A stretch of 64,000 nt of DNA from Eubacterium saphenum ATCC 49989 (GTDB taxonomy: Bacteria; Bacillota; Clostridia; Peptostreptococcales; Anaerovoracaceae), in contig GG688422.1 of NCBI GenBank assembly GCA_000161975.1, positions 1 to 64,000 on the forward strand. The letters are read 5' to 3'. Numbering within the stretch: position 1 is the first letter of the stretch; every line of letters starts with the position of its first letter. Both the position numbers and the translations under genes were made by a program. The notes under the pieces were generated by a model. The model ran no database searches, was not told where the DNA came from, and saw only the letters and a program-made list of their open reading frames with translations. This document shows positions 46,941 to 56,135 of the stretch, piece after piece.

Positions 46941-47501
46941 ATGGAAAAGATACTTTTGCATTCATGCTGCGGACCTTGCAGCAGCGCCGTCATAGAGCGA
47001 TTAATAGAAAGATTCGATGTTACGGTCTACTTTTATAACCCGAATATTACATTGGAAGATGAATATTTCAAACGATTATCCGGTCAAAAGAGACTCATTA
47101 AATCCATGAGCGAGGAGCATGAGGTTGATATAAAACTGCTTACAGGAAGTAGTGACAGCACGGATTTTTATAGAGCCGCATCGAAATACTCATATGAATC
47201 TGAGGGAGGGAACAGGTGCAGGGCATGTTATGATTTGCGTTTGCTTGATACGGCAAGGCTTGCGGATGAGCTTGGTATAGAGACGTTTTCGACAACGCTC
47301 AGCATAAGTCCTCACAAGAGGTTTTCCGATATTGTGATTTCTGCTGAAAATGCTCGTAGATGTTACGGCGGTAATTTTTTGGCGGAGGATTTTAAAAAAC
47401 GTGACGGCTTTAGAAGGAGTATAGAGCTTTCTAAGAGATACGGTCTTTATAGACAAAACTATTGCGGATGCAGGTACTCTAAGAGAGAGCTTGCGTACTG
47501 A
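46941..47501 (+). CDS. queH: Epoxyqueuosine reductase QueH
   Basis: A 186-residue DUF208/QueH protein that performs the last step of queuosine synthesis in tRNA, in place of QueG. Its cluster Cys are in HSCCGPCSS, RCRACYDLRL and YCGCRYS. RBS GAGGAAGTG. It is co-transcribed with the flippase. No other queuosine genes are near. Confidence 0.94.
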   Translation: MEKILLHSCCGPCSSAVIERLIERFDVTVYFYNPNITLEDEYFKRLSGQKRLIKSMSEEHEVDIKLLTGSSDSTDFYRAASKYSYESEGGNRCRACYDLRLLDTARLADELGIETFSTTLSISPHKRFSDIVISAENARRCYGGNFLAEDFKKRDGFRRSIELSKRYGLYRQNYCGCRYSKRELAY

Positions 47502-47587
47502 TGTGCGCGGAACGATTTTTTGGGTGCATCGATGGTGCGGATGAAAGAAGAACTTGGGTTATCGATATGCAAAGAATGGGGTTTTAG

Positions 47588-48598
47588 ATGAAGGATTTGA
47601 TAATAAAGGAAGGTTATAAACCGTTTGAAAGTTATGAAAAAACTCAGCAGGCTATCAAGCTTGTTAAGGACTTTTTCCAGCAGGAACTTGCATATAGACT
47701 CAAGTTGCTCAGGGTTACAGCACCTCTTTTCGTAACATCGAAAAGTGGGCTCAATGATAATCTTTCGGGTGTGGAGCGAGTTGTAAGTTTTACGGTAAAA
47801 GATTTAAACGAAGAAAATGCCGAGATAGTACAGTCGCTTGCAAAGTGGAAACGAATGGCATTGGGAAAGTTCAAGGTAGAGCCTCACAGAGGAATATATA
47901 CGGACATGAATGCCATAAGACGCGATGAAAAGCTTGATAATCTACATTCTATATATGTCGATCAATGGGACTGGGAAAAGGTGATAACGAGAAGCGACAG
48001 GACGAGCGAATATTTGAGAAGTACTGTGAAAATTTTATATGAATGCTTTAAAAACCTTGAAGAGTATGTAAACAACCTATATCCTGAATTGGTTTTGATG
48101 ATGCCGGATGACATATTTTTCATAACTTCGCAAGAGCTTCAAAAAATGTACCCGAATATCCCCGCTCCGCAGAGGGAATATGAAATAGTAAAGCAAAAGA
48201 GGGCGGTATTTATTGAAAAAATAGGTGGCAAGTTGCCTGACGGTACGGTGCATGATGATAGAGCTCCGGATTACGATGATTGGGAATTAAATGGTGATAT
48301 TATACTTTGGAGCGATATGTTGGATGAGCCTATAGAAATTTCTTCTATGGGAGTGAGGGTTGATGAAAGATCGATGTTAAGCCAGCTCAAGGCTGCAAAC
48401 AAGGAAGAAAGAGCAGAGCTCGAGTTTCATAAAAAGGTCATAAACGGAGAATTGCCGCTTACGATCGGCGGGGGAATAGGCCAGAGCAGACTGTGTTTAT
48501 ATTTCCTCAAGAGAATGCATATAGGCGAAGTGCAGGTCGGTATTTGGCAGGATGAAGTAATAGAAAAATGTAATGAAGCGGGGATAATGTTACTGTAA
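47588..48598 (+). CDS. asnA: Aspartate-ammonia ligase
   Basis: A 336-residue ammonia-dependent asparagine synthetase related to class II tRNA synthetases. The start EGYKPFESYEKTQQAI, LNDNLSGVERVVSF, the ALGKFKVEPHRGIYTDMNAI-like core, the SSMGVRVDE motif and GGGIGQSRLCLYFL are typical. Length is normal. It stands alone after queH with an 86-base gap. Confidence 0.97.
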   Translation: MKDLIIKEGYKPFESYEKTQQAIKLVKDFFQQELAYRLKLLRVTAPLFVTSKSGLNDNLSGVERVVSFTVKDLNEENAEIVQSLAKWKRMALGKFKVEPHRGIYTDMNAIRRDEKLDNLHSIYVDQWDWEKVITRSDRTSEYLRSTVKILYECFKNLEEYVNNLYPELVLMMPDDIFFITSQELQKMYPNIPAPQREYEIVKQKRAVFIEKIGGKLPDGTVHDDRAPDYDDWELNGDIILWSDMLDEPIEISSMGVRVDERSMLSQLKAANKEERAELEFHKKVINGELPLTIGGGIGQSRLCLYFLKRMHIGEVQVGIWQDEVIEKCNEAGIMLL

Positions 48599-48945
48599 CA
48601 CTTGAACACAAAGAACTTTTAACTCTGAAGCTTTACGGCATATGTAAGTTGTTCCCATTGTGTATCCGTGAAATGCTGTTGTACATTCAGAGCCGGAATT
48701 AAGCATACTTCGATAGTGGGGTATATAATAAAACGATGGCAATTGATTTTTGATACCGTAGAATTTGTGTGTTCCATATAAATTTACAGGATGCATAAAT
48801 TTAAGAACGTTTGTTGTTATTGAGGCGCAAAAAATATTATGTGTTTTTGTAAGTGTATGCTATAATTTAAGCGTTGATTCACGTATATTTGCGTTCTTAC
48901 GACGTTGTAAGAAGCAATAGTTTTAAGAAAGGTGGAGGTGTAATA
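48599..48945. other. Intergenic region upstream of the aminotransferase
   Basis: About 350 bases between asnA and the aminotransferase. A TATAAT at 48861-48866 could be the -10 box of the aminotransferase, without a clear -35. No gene, RNA or riboswitch was recognised in the rest. Confidence 0.45.
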
Positions 48946-50295
48946 ATGTTAAGAGAAGCATTACCTAAAGTGAATGGTACGTTACCGGGACCGAAAGCGG
49001 CAGCGATTATTAAAAGAAGAGAAGAATCTATGCCGGCTGCAATCAAGTGCATTTATCCTTGCGTTATAGCAAAGGGTGAAGGCGCAATGTTCGAGGACGT
49101 AGACGGAAACGTATTTTTGGATTGGATCGGCGGAGTAGGCGTATTGAATATCGGATACTCACATCCACAGTTAATTGAAGCTGTCAAGGATCAGGCTGAT
49201 AAATTTTTCCATTCTATGATGAATATTACTACTCATGAGAATTATATTAAGCTTGCTGAGAAAATGAATGAAATCGTTCCTGTTAAGGGCGACAAGAAGA
49301 TGACTATGTTTGTAAACTCCGGTTCTGAAGCTGATGAGAATGCAGTAAAGATTGCAAGAAGCTACACAGGAAGACCAAATGTAATCGTATTCTCAGGTGC
49401 ATTTCACGGAAGAACAACTCTTACAATGACTATGACAGCTAAGAAAGCATATGCAGTAGGTATGGGACCTTTCCCTGACGGTATTTACAGAGCGGAATTC
49501 CCTTATCTATACAGAAAGCCTCATGGTCTTACTGATGAAGAAGCTATCCAGTACTATGTTGATAAGTTAAATCAGTTATTTATAGAAGCTTCACCTGCAG
49601 AGCATGTAGCTGCTATCGTATTCGAACCTGTACAGGGTGAAGGCGGTTTCATACCGGCTCCTATCGAATGGGTAAAAGCTGTTAGAGAGATCTGTGACAA
49701 GAACGGCATCTTAATGGTTACAGACGAAGTTCAGACAGGTTGGGCACGTTCAGGAAGAATGTTTGCTTCTGAATATTACAAGGAAGCAGGATGTGAGCCT
49801 GATATCATGACTACAGCTAAGTCAATCGCCGGCGGTATGCCGTTATCCGCTGTAACTGCAAGCGCTGAAATAATGTCAAATGTAGCTCCAGGAACAATCG
49901 GTGGTACATATGCAGGTAATGCGGTTTCTTGTGCCGCTGCACTACAGGTAATCGATGTTATGACTAAAGAAGATTATCCTGCAAAGGCAAGAAAGATTGC
50001 TGACAAGTGTATGGCTAAGTTCAACGAATGGAAGGACAAGTATGAAGTTGTAGGCGACGTTAGAGGTACAGGTTCTATGATGGGTATAGAATTTGTTAAG
50101 AGTAAGGCCGGCAAAGAACCTAATGCTGAATTGGTATCTAAGATAGTAATGGCTGCTGTACAGAAGGGATTACTTCTTGAAGGAGCAGGTACTTACAACA
50201 ATGTTATAAGATTCCTTTGCCCACTATGTGCTACAGATGCTCAGATCGATAAGGGTCTTGAGATCTTCGAAGAGTGCATAAAGGAAAATGCTTAA
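48946..50295 (+). CDS. Class III (GABA/ornithine-type) aminotransferase
   Basis: A 449-residue PLP enzyme. The cofactor Lys is K292 in TTAKSIAGGMPLSAV, the pyridine-binding Asp is D260 in MVTDEVQTG, and SGSEADENAVKIAR binds phosphate. The nearest pattern is 4-aminobutyrate or acetylornithine aminotransferase; the substrate cannot be fixed. RBS AAAGGTGGAGGTG. Codon use is cleaner (many GCT, GTA, AAG, ATC) than in neighbours, which suggests high expression, as does the strong terminator downstream. It is a single gene. Confidence 0.88.
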   Translation: MLREALPKVNGTLPGPKAAAIIKRREESMPAAIKCIYPCVIAKGEGAMFEDVDGNVFLDWIGGVGVLNIGYSHPQLIEAVKDQADKFFHSMMNITTHENYIKLAEKMNEIVPVKGDKKMTMFVNSGSEADENAVKIARSYTGRPNVIVFSGAFHGRTTLTMTMTAKKAYAVGMGPFPDGIYRAEFPYLYRKPHGLTDEEAIQYYVDKLNQLFIEASPAEHVAAIVFEPVQGEGGFIPAPIEWVKAVREICDKNGILMVTDEVQTGWARSGRMFASEYYKEAGCEPDIMTTAKSIAGGMPLSAVTASAEIMSNVAPGTIGGTYAGNAVSCAAALQVIDVMTKEDYPAKARKIADKCMAKFNEWKDKYEVVGDVRGTGSMMGIEFVKSKAGKEPNAELVSKIVMAAVQKGLLLEGAGTYNNVIRFLCPLCATDAQIDKGLEIFEECIKENA

Positions 50296-50331
50296 TAAAC
50301 ATTAGATAAAGTACTTAGTTTATTAAAATTC

Positions 50332-50356
50332 AAAAACCCCGCTTCGCGGGGTTTTT
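50332..50356 (+). terminator. Strong terminator after the aminotransferase
   Basis: The stem AAAAACCCCGC/GCGGGGTTTTT has a TTC loop and a T-run, 36 bases after the stop. Confidence 0.95.
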
Positions 50357-50522
50357 GCTATCTGAACTTTTTAAATTGTCGAAAATATAGAGGGATATAA
50401 TTATTTGTGAGTCTAAAATAACATAAAAGCTTCAAATGTTTGCTTAAAGATTTGCTATGCGGGTACAATAAGTAATATAATGCTTATCGGGTTTTTGATT
50501 TTATAATAAGAAGGAGGTAATG

Positions 50523-51668
50523 GTGCAAAATAAAAATATGAAGTTTGGGAATTTAACACCGGCATTAGCGGTTATGATCGCTGTTACCATAGCATTTTCA
50601 AACGGATTCCCTATAGAGAAACTACCGAAATTAATAAAGGCGAAGGTAAGACCGGCCTTTGCGGCAAAAAATAAAACCACAACTACAGCAAAGAAGGGAG
50701 GAGCATTACAGGCTAAGGGACAGACAGGTAAGATTGAGCTCCCTAATATAGGTAAATTAAAAGACGGTGAATATGAAGGCGTAGGACAAGGCTTTAAAAG
50801 CCTTATAAAGGTGAAGGTAAAGGTATCGCACTCAAAGATAGAATGGGTGCATCTCATATCGCATGGAGACGATGCGGCATATTTTAATAGAGCAAAGGTG
50901 ATCATGGATAGGGTTGTAGAGAAAAACAGCCTTAATGTAGATACCGTAAGCGGTGCAACTTACAGCTCTAACGGGATATTATTGGCTATAAAACATGCTC
51001 TCAGTAAAGCGGCCGTTTCCGGCAATGACAAGATAAAAAAGCCGCAACAGAAGAAGCCTAAGAAGCCAAAAAAACCTGAGGCTCCCGACTCTTCAAAGCT
51101 CACAGACGGTATATTTACAGGAATTGCAGATGGATTTCCCGCTGCAAATCAAAAGGTAAAGACGACCCTTACTGTAGAGCATAATAAAATGAAAAAGATA
51201 GAAGTCGAAATAATTAACGAAAGAGCAGTGGATGTGCCTTATATTAAAAAGGCAAAGGACATTATAGAGATAATCTTAAAGAAGCAGACAACAAAGGGTG
51301 TAGATACCATATCCGGAGCCACATTTACATCCAATGGGATACTGACCGCACTAACAGAGGCAATGAATAAATCCATAGCTGCAGGTAAAAATTATAAGGA
51401 TGGAGAATATTCTGCTAATGATAAGGGATTCGGGGCTCAAATAGTGAAGGTTACCGTAACCATTGCAGGCGGTAAAATTTCTGATATAAAGGTTGATATA
51501 TTAAATAAGACTCCGAGTGATAAACCATATATAGCAAAGGCACTGCTCATAATTGATAAAATAAAATCCAAAAACGGCATTACGGGTGTTGATACGATTA
51601 CAAACGCCACTTTTACATCAAGAGGCATAAGGAATGCGGTGAGCAAGGCGTTAAAGATCGCTAAGTAG
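50523..51668 (+). CDS. Exported protein with three FMN-binding domains
   Basis: 381 residues. One hydrophobic export segment is at about 10-30. Three FMN_bind domains follow (about 75-165, 193-285 and 290-380), joined by a Lys/Pro linker. ApbE-type flavin attachment boxes are SGAT (143-146) and SGAT (264-267); the third reads TNAT (360-363), lacking the Ser-Gly. Such proteins carry covalent FMN outside the membrane in extracellular electron transfer (PplA-like). GTG is chosen as start: AAGGAGG lies 5 bases upstream of it but only 2 bases upstream of the preceding ATG. Two related redox genes follow. Confidence 0.85.
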   Translation: MQNKNMKFGNLTPALAVMIAVTIAFSNGFPIEKLPKLIKAKVRPAFAAKNKTTTTAKKGGALQAKGQTGKIELPNIGKLKDGEYEGVGQGFKSLIKVKVKVSHSKIEWVHLISHGDDAAYFNRAKVIMDRVVEKNSLNVDTVSGATYSSNGILLAIKHALSKAAVSGNDKIKKPQQKKPKKPKKPEAPDSSKLTDGIFTGIADGFPAANQKVKTTLTVEHNKMKKIEVEIINERAVDVPYIKKAKDIIEIILKKQTTKGVDTISGATFTSNGILTALTEAMNKSIAAGKNYKDGEYSANDKGFGAQIVKVTVTIAGGKISDIKVDILNKTPSDKPYIAKALLIIDKIKSKNGITGVDTITNATFTSRGIRNAVSKALKIAK

Positions 51669-51676
51669 GTGACAGC

Positions 51677-52135
51677 ATGAATAAGAAGGGATTTTATATA
51701 AGAGCCATAAATTTCGTTTTGATATTTGCTTCATTGTTTGCATATGGATTTCATGCGAAGAAGGCTGATAAAAAAAATGCAGCGATCAAAGCACAAGCTG
51801 CAAAGATAAAACAGGAAAATTTAAAACGATCAGGATCGAAAAAAAATAGCAAATATAAAGACGGCGTTACAAGAGGCGAAGCTAAGGGATATGGAGGAAC
51901 CGTGCGAGTTGCCGTCAAGATTAAGGATGGCATAATTTTAGACATAAAGGTAGAGAAGGCGGATAAGGAAGATGCTGCGTATTATAACCAAGCCATAAAG
52001 GTATTGGATAAAATGTTGCAAAAACAAAGCACGGATGTAGATGTAGTATCCGGTGCTACGTATTCTTCCAATGGGATAATAAATGCTGCAAAAGAAGCTC
52101 TTAAAAAGGCATTGAAAAACAGTAAGGGGGCATAG
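51677..52135 (+). CDS. Membrane-anchored single FMN-binding domain protein
   Basis: 152 residues. A membrane anchor at about 9-25 is followed by a Lys-rich linker and one FMN_bind domain with the attachment box VVSGATYSS near the C-terminus. The domain repeats the layout of the first domain of the preceding gene, so the two probably share ancestry. It starts 8 bases after it and overlaps the next gene at TAGTG. It is a likely electron-transfer partner on the outer face of the membrane. Confidence 0.87.
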   Translation: MNKKGFYIRAINFVLIFASLFAYGFHAKKADKKNAAIKAQAAKIKQENLKRSGSKKNSKYKDGVTRGEAKGYGGTVRVAVKIKDGIILDIKVEKADKEDAAYYNQAIKVLDKMLQKQSTDVDVVSGATYSSNGIINAAKEALKKALKNSKGA

Positions 52136-52920
52136 TGGATAGAAAAAGAAAGAACTTTATCAAAAGAACCGTAAGAATAATCATTCAAATCGCTTTCTTT
52201 TTTATAGCCCCCGGATTGTTTCAATCGGGATTTGCAGCCGTGAGGCATATAACAAATTCAGTGAGCACGGGCACGCATATTGAGATTAGCGGCTTCTTCA
52301 TTCAGCTCATCGTGCTTACAGCTTCCGTCATACTTGTTGGAAGGCTTTTTTGCGGCTATGCCTGTTCGTTTGGATTCCTTGGTGACATCATCTATAGCGC
52401 ATCTAAATTTATTCAGAAAAAGTTTAGAAAAAAAGTGTATACACCGAGCATTAAATTAAGGCGAAGATTGTTATATGTAAAATACGCTGTACTTGCAGGG
52501 ATAGTGTTGCTTGTGTATTTCGGCTTGTATCAAAATGTTGAAAAGTATGATCCGTGGGAGGGATTTGCAAACTTAAGAGCTTTTAACTTTTCGTTTTCTA
52601 CGTATCCGTACAGTTTGGCTGTATTCGGGCTTATATTGGTAGTGATGGCAGTGTTTGAGAGAGGGTTTTGTATATTTTTATGTCCGCTTGGGGCTTATTT
52701 TGCTTTGCTTCCGACACTTCCGTTTTTAAATCTTAAGAAACAGGAAAGCAAGTGCATTAAAGGATGTAATCTGTGCGAAAGAAGATGCCCTGCATCCATA
52801 GATCTAAACAATGAATTTGAAACAGGTCAGGAATGCATAAAATGCTTTGAATGTACCAAGGGATGTCCTGTCACCAACATACACCTTGCTATCAATCCCG
52901 ATCAAAAAAATAATCTATAA
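52135..52920 (+). CDS. Membrane 4Fe-4S protein (NapH/NosR-like)
   Basis: 261 residues with about five membrane segments and the membrane Cys pair FCGYAC near 78-83. C-terminal cytoplasmic ferredoxin motifs are C-IKG-C-NL-C-ERR-C-P and C-IK-C-FE-C-TKG-C-P. It resembles the electron-passing membrane subunits NapH, NosR C-terminus and RnfB-like proteins. The GTG start overlaps the previous stop (TAGTG) and has AAGGGGG upstream. It likely passes electrons from cytoplasm to the FMN proteins. No apbE is in the window. Confidence 0.88.
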   Translation: MDRKRKNFIKRTVRIIIQIAFFFIAPGLFQSGFAAVRHITNSVSTGTHIEISGFFIQLIVLTASVILVGRLFCGYACSFGFLGDIIYSASKFIQKKFRKKVYTPSIKLRRRLLYVKYAVLAGIVLLVYFGLYQNVEKYDPWEGFANLRAFNFSFSTYPYSLAVFGLILVVMAVFERGFCIFLCPLGAYFALLPTLPFLNLKKQESKCIKGCNLCERRCPASIDLNNEFETGQECIKCFECTKGCPVTNIHLAINPDQKNNL

Positions 52921-52938
52921 AATTTTGTTATGAACTAC

Positions 52939-52996
52939 TTGACAATGGCTTTTGCGGTGCTATAATTATTTCTTGTAACGTTGGAATTTCAACGTT
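52939..52996 (+). promoter_or_regulatory. Promoter and inverted-repeat operator of the zinc transporter
   Basis: TTGACA and TATAAT are separated by 16 bases (52939-52966). AACGTTG-GAATTT-CAACGTT at 52978-52996 is a 7+7 inverted repeat placed at or just after the expected start point. It may bind a metal repressor such as Zur, though it does not match the Bacillus Zur box. Confidence 0.65.
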
Positions 52997-53093
52997 TAAA
53001 GCGTTTATTTATACAAAAATAGCAAAATGAAAGTATAAGTAAATGTTTATGAGTTTAAATCATAATCACGGTCACGAACGGAGGTTGAATGTT

Positions 53094-54194
53094 ATGAAAA
53101 AAAGATCGAAATTTATTAGTTTATCCGGAATAATTGCTGTATTTATGGCAGTTGTGATGGTAGGATTCGGATTTGCAGGTTGCGGTAAAAAGAAGGATAC
53201 CGACACGGGAGCTTCAAAAAAGCTGTCTGTAGTAACCACGAACTATCCATCGTATGATTTTGCAAAGAAAATCGCAGGAGATAAGGCGGATGTCACCCTT
53301 TTACTGCCTCCCGGGGCAGATGCTCATTCATTTGAACCGAAACCCGGTGATATCAAAAAAATCGCTGCTGCCGACATGGTGATAGGTGTAGGCGGGGTAG
53401 AAGATCCATGGGTTAAAGAATCCGTGAAGCAAGCTTGGAAGAAGGATGACATTAAGTCAGGGAAGAAAAAGGCTCTGTATATGCTTGACTTTTTTAAGAA
53501 ATCAAAAAAAGATCTCATCAAGGGTGAACACCACCACGATGAGCACGATGAAGATGAGCATCACGATGGTGAAAGCCATGAAAAAGACGAACATAAGGAT
53601 GAACACAAAGATGAGCACAAAAAGTCTAAAAAGCATGAACACCATGATGAACACGGTAAAAAAAATACTTACGATCCACATGTATGGTTATCTGTAAAGA
53701 ATGCACAAAAGGTAGCAAACGGGATCGCTAAGGGTTTGGAAAAGGTGGATTCAGATAATGCGGACTATTACAAAAAGAATAATAAGGAATTTTCAACGAA
53801 GCTAAAGAAGTTAAAAGAAGATTTTGCAAAGGAACTTAAGAAGGTCAAGAGGAAAGAAATTATAGTTGCAGACAAGTTCCCTTTTAAGTATATGGTGAAA
53901 GAACTGGGGCTTAAATATACGGCCGCATTCAAATCGCACACCTCGGATAGCGAAACATCTGCTAAGGCCATCAAGACTTTGATAAACAAGGTAAAGGCTT
54001 CAAAGATACCGGTGGTGTATGTAGTGGAAATGTCTAATAAAAAAATAGCTAAGGCGGTTTCGGAAAGCACGGGCTGTAAAATTTTAGAGCTCCACTCATG
54101 CCATACACTTACTAAAAAGCAAATGGATGCAGGGGAAGACTATATCAGCATAATGAGAAAGAATTTAAAGAATCTGAAAAAAGGATTGATGTGA
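53094..54194 (+). CDS. znuA: Zinc ABC transporter substrate-binding lipoprotein
   Basis: 366 residues. A lipoprotein signal ends GFGFAGC. The cluster A-I metal-binding fold follows: VVTTNYPSYDFAKKIAGDKA, GADAHSFEPKPGD, and the DPHVWLSVKNAQ region with metal His. A long His/Asp/Glu loop (about 145-195) is typical of zinc rather than manganese binders. The ATG has GGAGG 9 bases upstream; a longer frame from 53043 lacks a ribosome site. It is first of a znuA-znuC-znuB set. Confidence 0.95.
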   Translation: MKKRSKFISLSGIIAVFMAVVMVGFGFAGCGKKKDTDTGASKKLSVVTTNYPSYDFAKKIAGDKADVTLLLPPGADAHSFEPKPGDIKKIAAADMVIGVGGVEDPWVKESVKQAWKKDDIKSGKKKALYMLDFFKKSKKDLIKGEHHHDEHDEDEHHDGESHEKDEHKDEHKDEHKKSKKHEHHDEHGKKNTYDPHVWLSVKNAQKVANGIAKGLEKVDSDNADYYKKNNKEFSTKLKKLKEDFAKELKKVKRKEIIVADKFPFKYMVKELGLKYTAAFKSHTSDSETSAKAIKTLINKVKASKIPVVYVVEMSNKKIAKAVSESTGCKILELHSCHTLTKKQMDAGEDYISIMRKNLKNLKKGLM

Positions 54195-54216
54195 TAAAAA
54201 CGGAGTTAATATAACG

Positions 54217-54912
54217 ATGGATTTTTTAAAGCTTGAAAACGTCGGGTTTTCATACGGCAGGAAAGAAGTGCTGAAAAATGTAAACTTCGAAATACAAAAA
54301 GGCGATTATCTCTGTATAGTTGGGAATAACGGTGCAGGGAAAACCACATTGTTGAAAATCTTGATAGGGTTGTTAACCCCTACACATGGTGAAATCATAA
54401 GATCTGATGAAGTAAAACTTAAAAATTATGGATATTTGCCACAAAAAAGATTTATTCAATCTGATTTTCCCGCTTCCGTTATAGAGGTTGTATCGTCAGG
54501 ATGCATTTCTACGAGAAAAGGGCTTGCTACGCTCGCCCTTTTCAGCTTCTTAAGAGAGAGGCGACACGCAAGGCACAGCCTGAAAATTGCCGGTATAGAG
54601 GATTTAGAAAAAAGAAGTTTCATGGAATTATCGGGAGGGCAGCAACAGAAAGTGCTTCTCGCCAGGGCTTTGTGCGCTTCAGATACCATGTTGTTTTTAG
54701 ATGAACCGATTACAGGGCTGGATCCATCGGCAAGAGGCAATTTTTATGATGTGCTGGATAGGTTGAATAAAGAAGAAGAAGTTACCATCATAACGGTTTC
54801 TCATGATATTACGGAAGGCATAGACAGGGCCAATAAAGTGGTGTGGTTAAGAGAAGACGAGCATTTTTTAGGAAGTCCGGATGAGTATAGAAAAGAAGTG
54901 AGTAGAAAATGA
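54217..54912 (+). CDS. znuC: Zinc ABC transporter ATP-binding protein
   Basis: 231 residues. Walker A GNNGAGKTTLLK, signature LSGGQQQKVLLARAL and Walker B MLFLDEPITGLDP are intact. It drives metal import with the neighbouring permease and lipoprotein. It ends with an ATGA overlap into the permease gene. Confidence 0.95.
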   Translation: MDFLKLENVGFSYGRKEVLKNVNFEIQKGDYLCIVGNNGAGKTTLLKILIGLLTPTHGEIIRSDEVKLKNYGYLPQKRFIQSDFPASVIEVVSSGCISTRKGLATLALFSFLRERRHARHSLKIAGIEDLEKRSFMELSGGQQQKVLLARALCASDTMLFLDEPITGLDPSARGNFYDVLDRLNKEEEVTIITVSHDITEGIDRANKVVWLREDEHFLGSPDEYRKEVSRK

Positions 54913-55727
54913 TAGATATTATCAATGAAATGCTGAGTTTTCCATTTATGGTGAGGGCGATAGTGGTGGGCTCGCTCACATCTATCTGCGCTTCGCTTCT
55001 CGGTGTAAATCTGGTGCTTAAGAGATATTCAATGATAGGCGATGGTCTGTCACATGTAGGTTTCGGAGCGCTTGCAGTGGCACTTGTAGCAGGTCAAAGT
55101 CCTTTACCCATAGCTATTGCCGCCTGTGTTTTAGCATCATTTTTTCTGTTAAGGCTAAGTGAAAATTCAAAACTCAAGGGTGATGCGGCTATTGCCCTTG
55201 TATCCGCTTCATCACTTGCTGCAGGGGTCATGATGATATCCGTAACTTCCGGGATAAATACGGATGTATGTAATTTTATGTTCGGTACGATTTTAGCCAT
55301 GAATAGTGAGGATGCAAACTTAAGTATATGGCTTATAATTGCGGTAATAATAATATACGTGTTCTTTTACCACAACTTCTTTTTGCTTACGTTCGATGAA
55401 GAATTTGCAAAGGCTGCAGGTAGAAGGGTTTCACTATATAAGGGAGTACTTTCGATATTGGTGGCTATTACCGTAGTTGTCGGGATGAGGATGATGGGAG
55501 CTCTTATGATTTCAAGCCTTCTGATCTTCCCTGCGATAAGTGCGATACAGCTTGCATCCACATACAGGAGGGTTACGATAATTTCGGTTTTGATATCGCT
55601 CTTTTGTTTTTTCGTAGGCATGTATGTCGCCTACGTCGCTGAAATTCCTGCAGGCGCAACAATAGTGCTTGTGAATTTATGCGTATTTATAATTTCTGCA
55701 CTCATTAGAAAAATAAGAACTATTTAA
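54909..55727 (+). CDS. znuB: Zinc ABC transporter permease
   Basis: A 272-residue ABC-3 family permease with about eight membrane segments. KRYSMIGDGLSHVGFGALAVA, the FDEEFAKAAGRR loop and GALMISSLLIFPAISA are typical. It is the last gene of the set, overlapping znuC by 4 bases. Confidence 0.95.
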   Translation: MIDIINEMLSFPFMVRAIVVGSLTSICASLLGVNLVLKRYSMIGDGLSHVGFGALAVALVAGQSPLPIAIAACVLASFFLLRLSENSKLKGDAAIALVSASSLAAGVMMISVTSGINTDVCNFMFGTILAMNSEDANLSIWLIIAVIIIYVFFYHNFFLLTFDEEFAKAAGRRVSLYKGVLSILVAITVVVGMRMMGALMISSLLIFPAISAIQLASTYRRVTIISVLISLFCFFVGMYVAYVAEIPAGATIVLVNLCVFIISALIRKIRTI

Positions 55728-55838
55728 ACTGCAATGTTTGCAATATTTACGTTCAAATGATATGATGTTAAAGATAGTTTTTACTCTCTGCATTGCCAAT
55801 ACGGGTAATGCCAACCAAAGTCCAAAGGGAGGTGACAT

Positions 55839-56126
55839 ATGGTTAAATACGAGGTAATGTATATCATTGATGGAGACACTGAGGAATCAAAGATTGAAGA
55901 ATTGATTTCTATGGTGAGCTCCATAATTAATGATGGCGGCAAGGAAGTTAAGACAGATAAGTGGGGCATGAAGCGTTTTGCATATCCTATCAACTATAAA
56001 AATGAAGGATATTACGTACTCACAAGCTTTGAGGCCGAGCCTGATTTCCCAAAAGAGCTTGATAGAAGGCTCAAGATTGAGGAAAAGATAATAAGGCACA
56101 TGATTGTCAATCAAGAAGAAAAGTAG
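55839..56126 (+). CDS. rpsF: 30S ribosomal protein S6
   Basis: 95 residues of normal length. YEVMYIIDGDTEESKIEELI and the KRFAYPINYKNEGYYVL strand are canonical. RBS AAAGGGAGGTG. It is first of the conserved rpsF-ssb-rpsR-DUF2232-rplI operon. The leader from about 55760 has a small GCATT/AATGC hairpin that might be an S6:S18-binding element, unproven. Confidence 0.97.
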   Translation: MVKYEVMYIIDGDTEESKIEELISMVSSIINDGGKEVKTDKWGMKRFAYPINYKNEGYYVLTSFEAEPDFPKELDRRLKIEEKIIRHMIVNQEEK

Positions 56127-56135
56127 GTAATTACA

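Noticed and set aside
48590..48796. 68-codon - strand frame after asnA
   Set aside because: No ribosome site, no recognisable motif, and A+T-rich intergenic composition.
53043..53093. Upstream start giving znuA a His-containing leader
   Set aside because: No ribosome site precedes that ATG, and it would put 17 residues before a normal lipoprotein signal.
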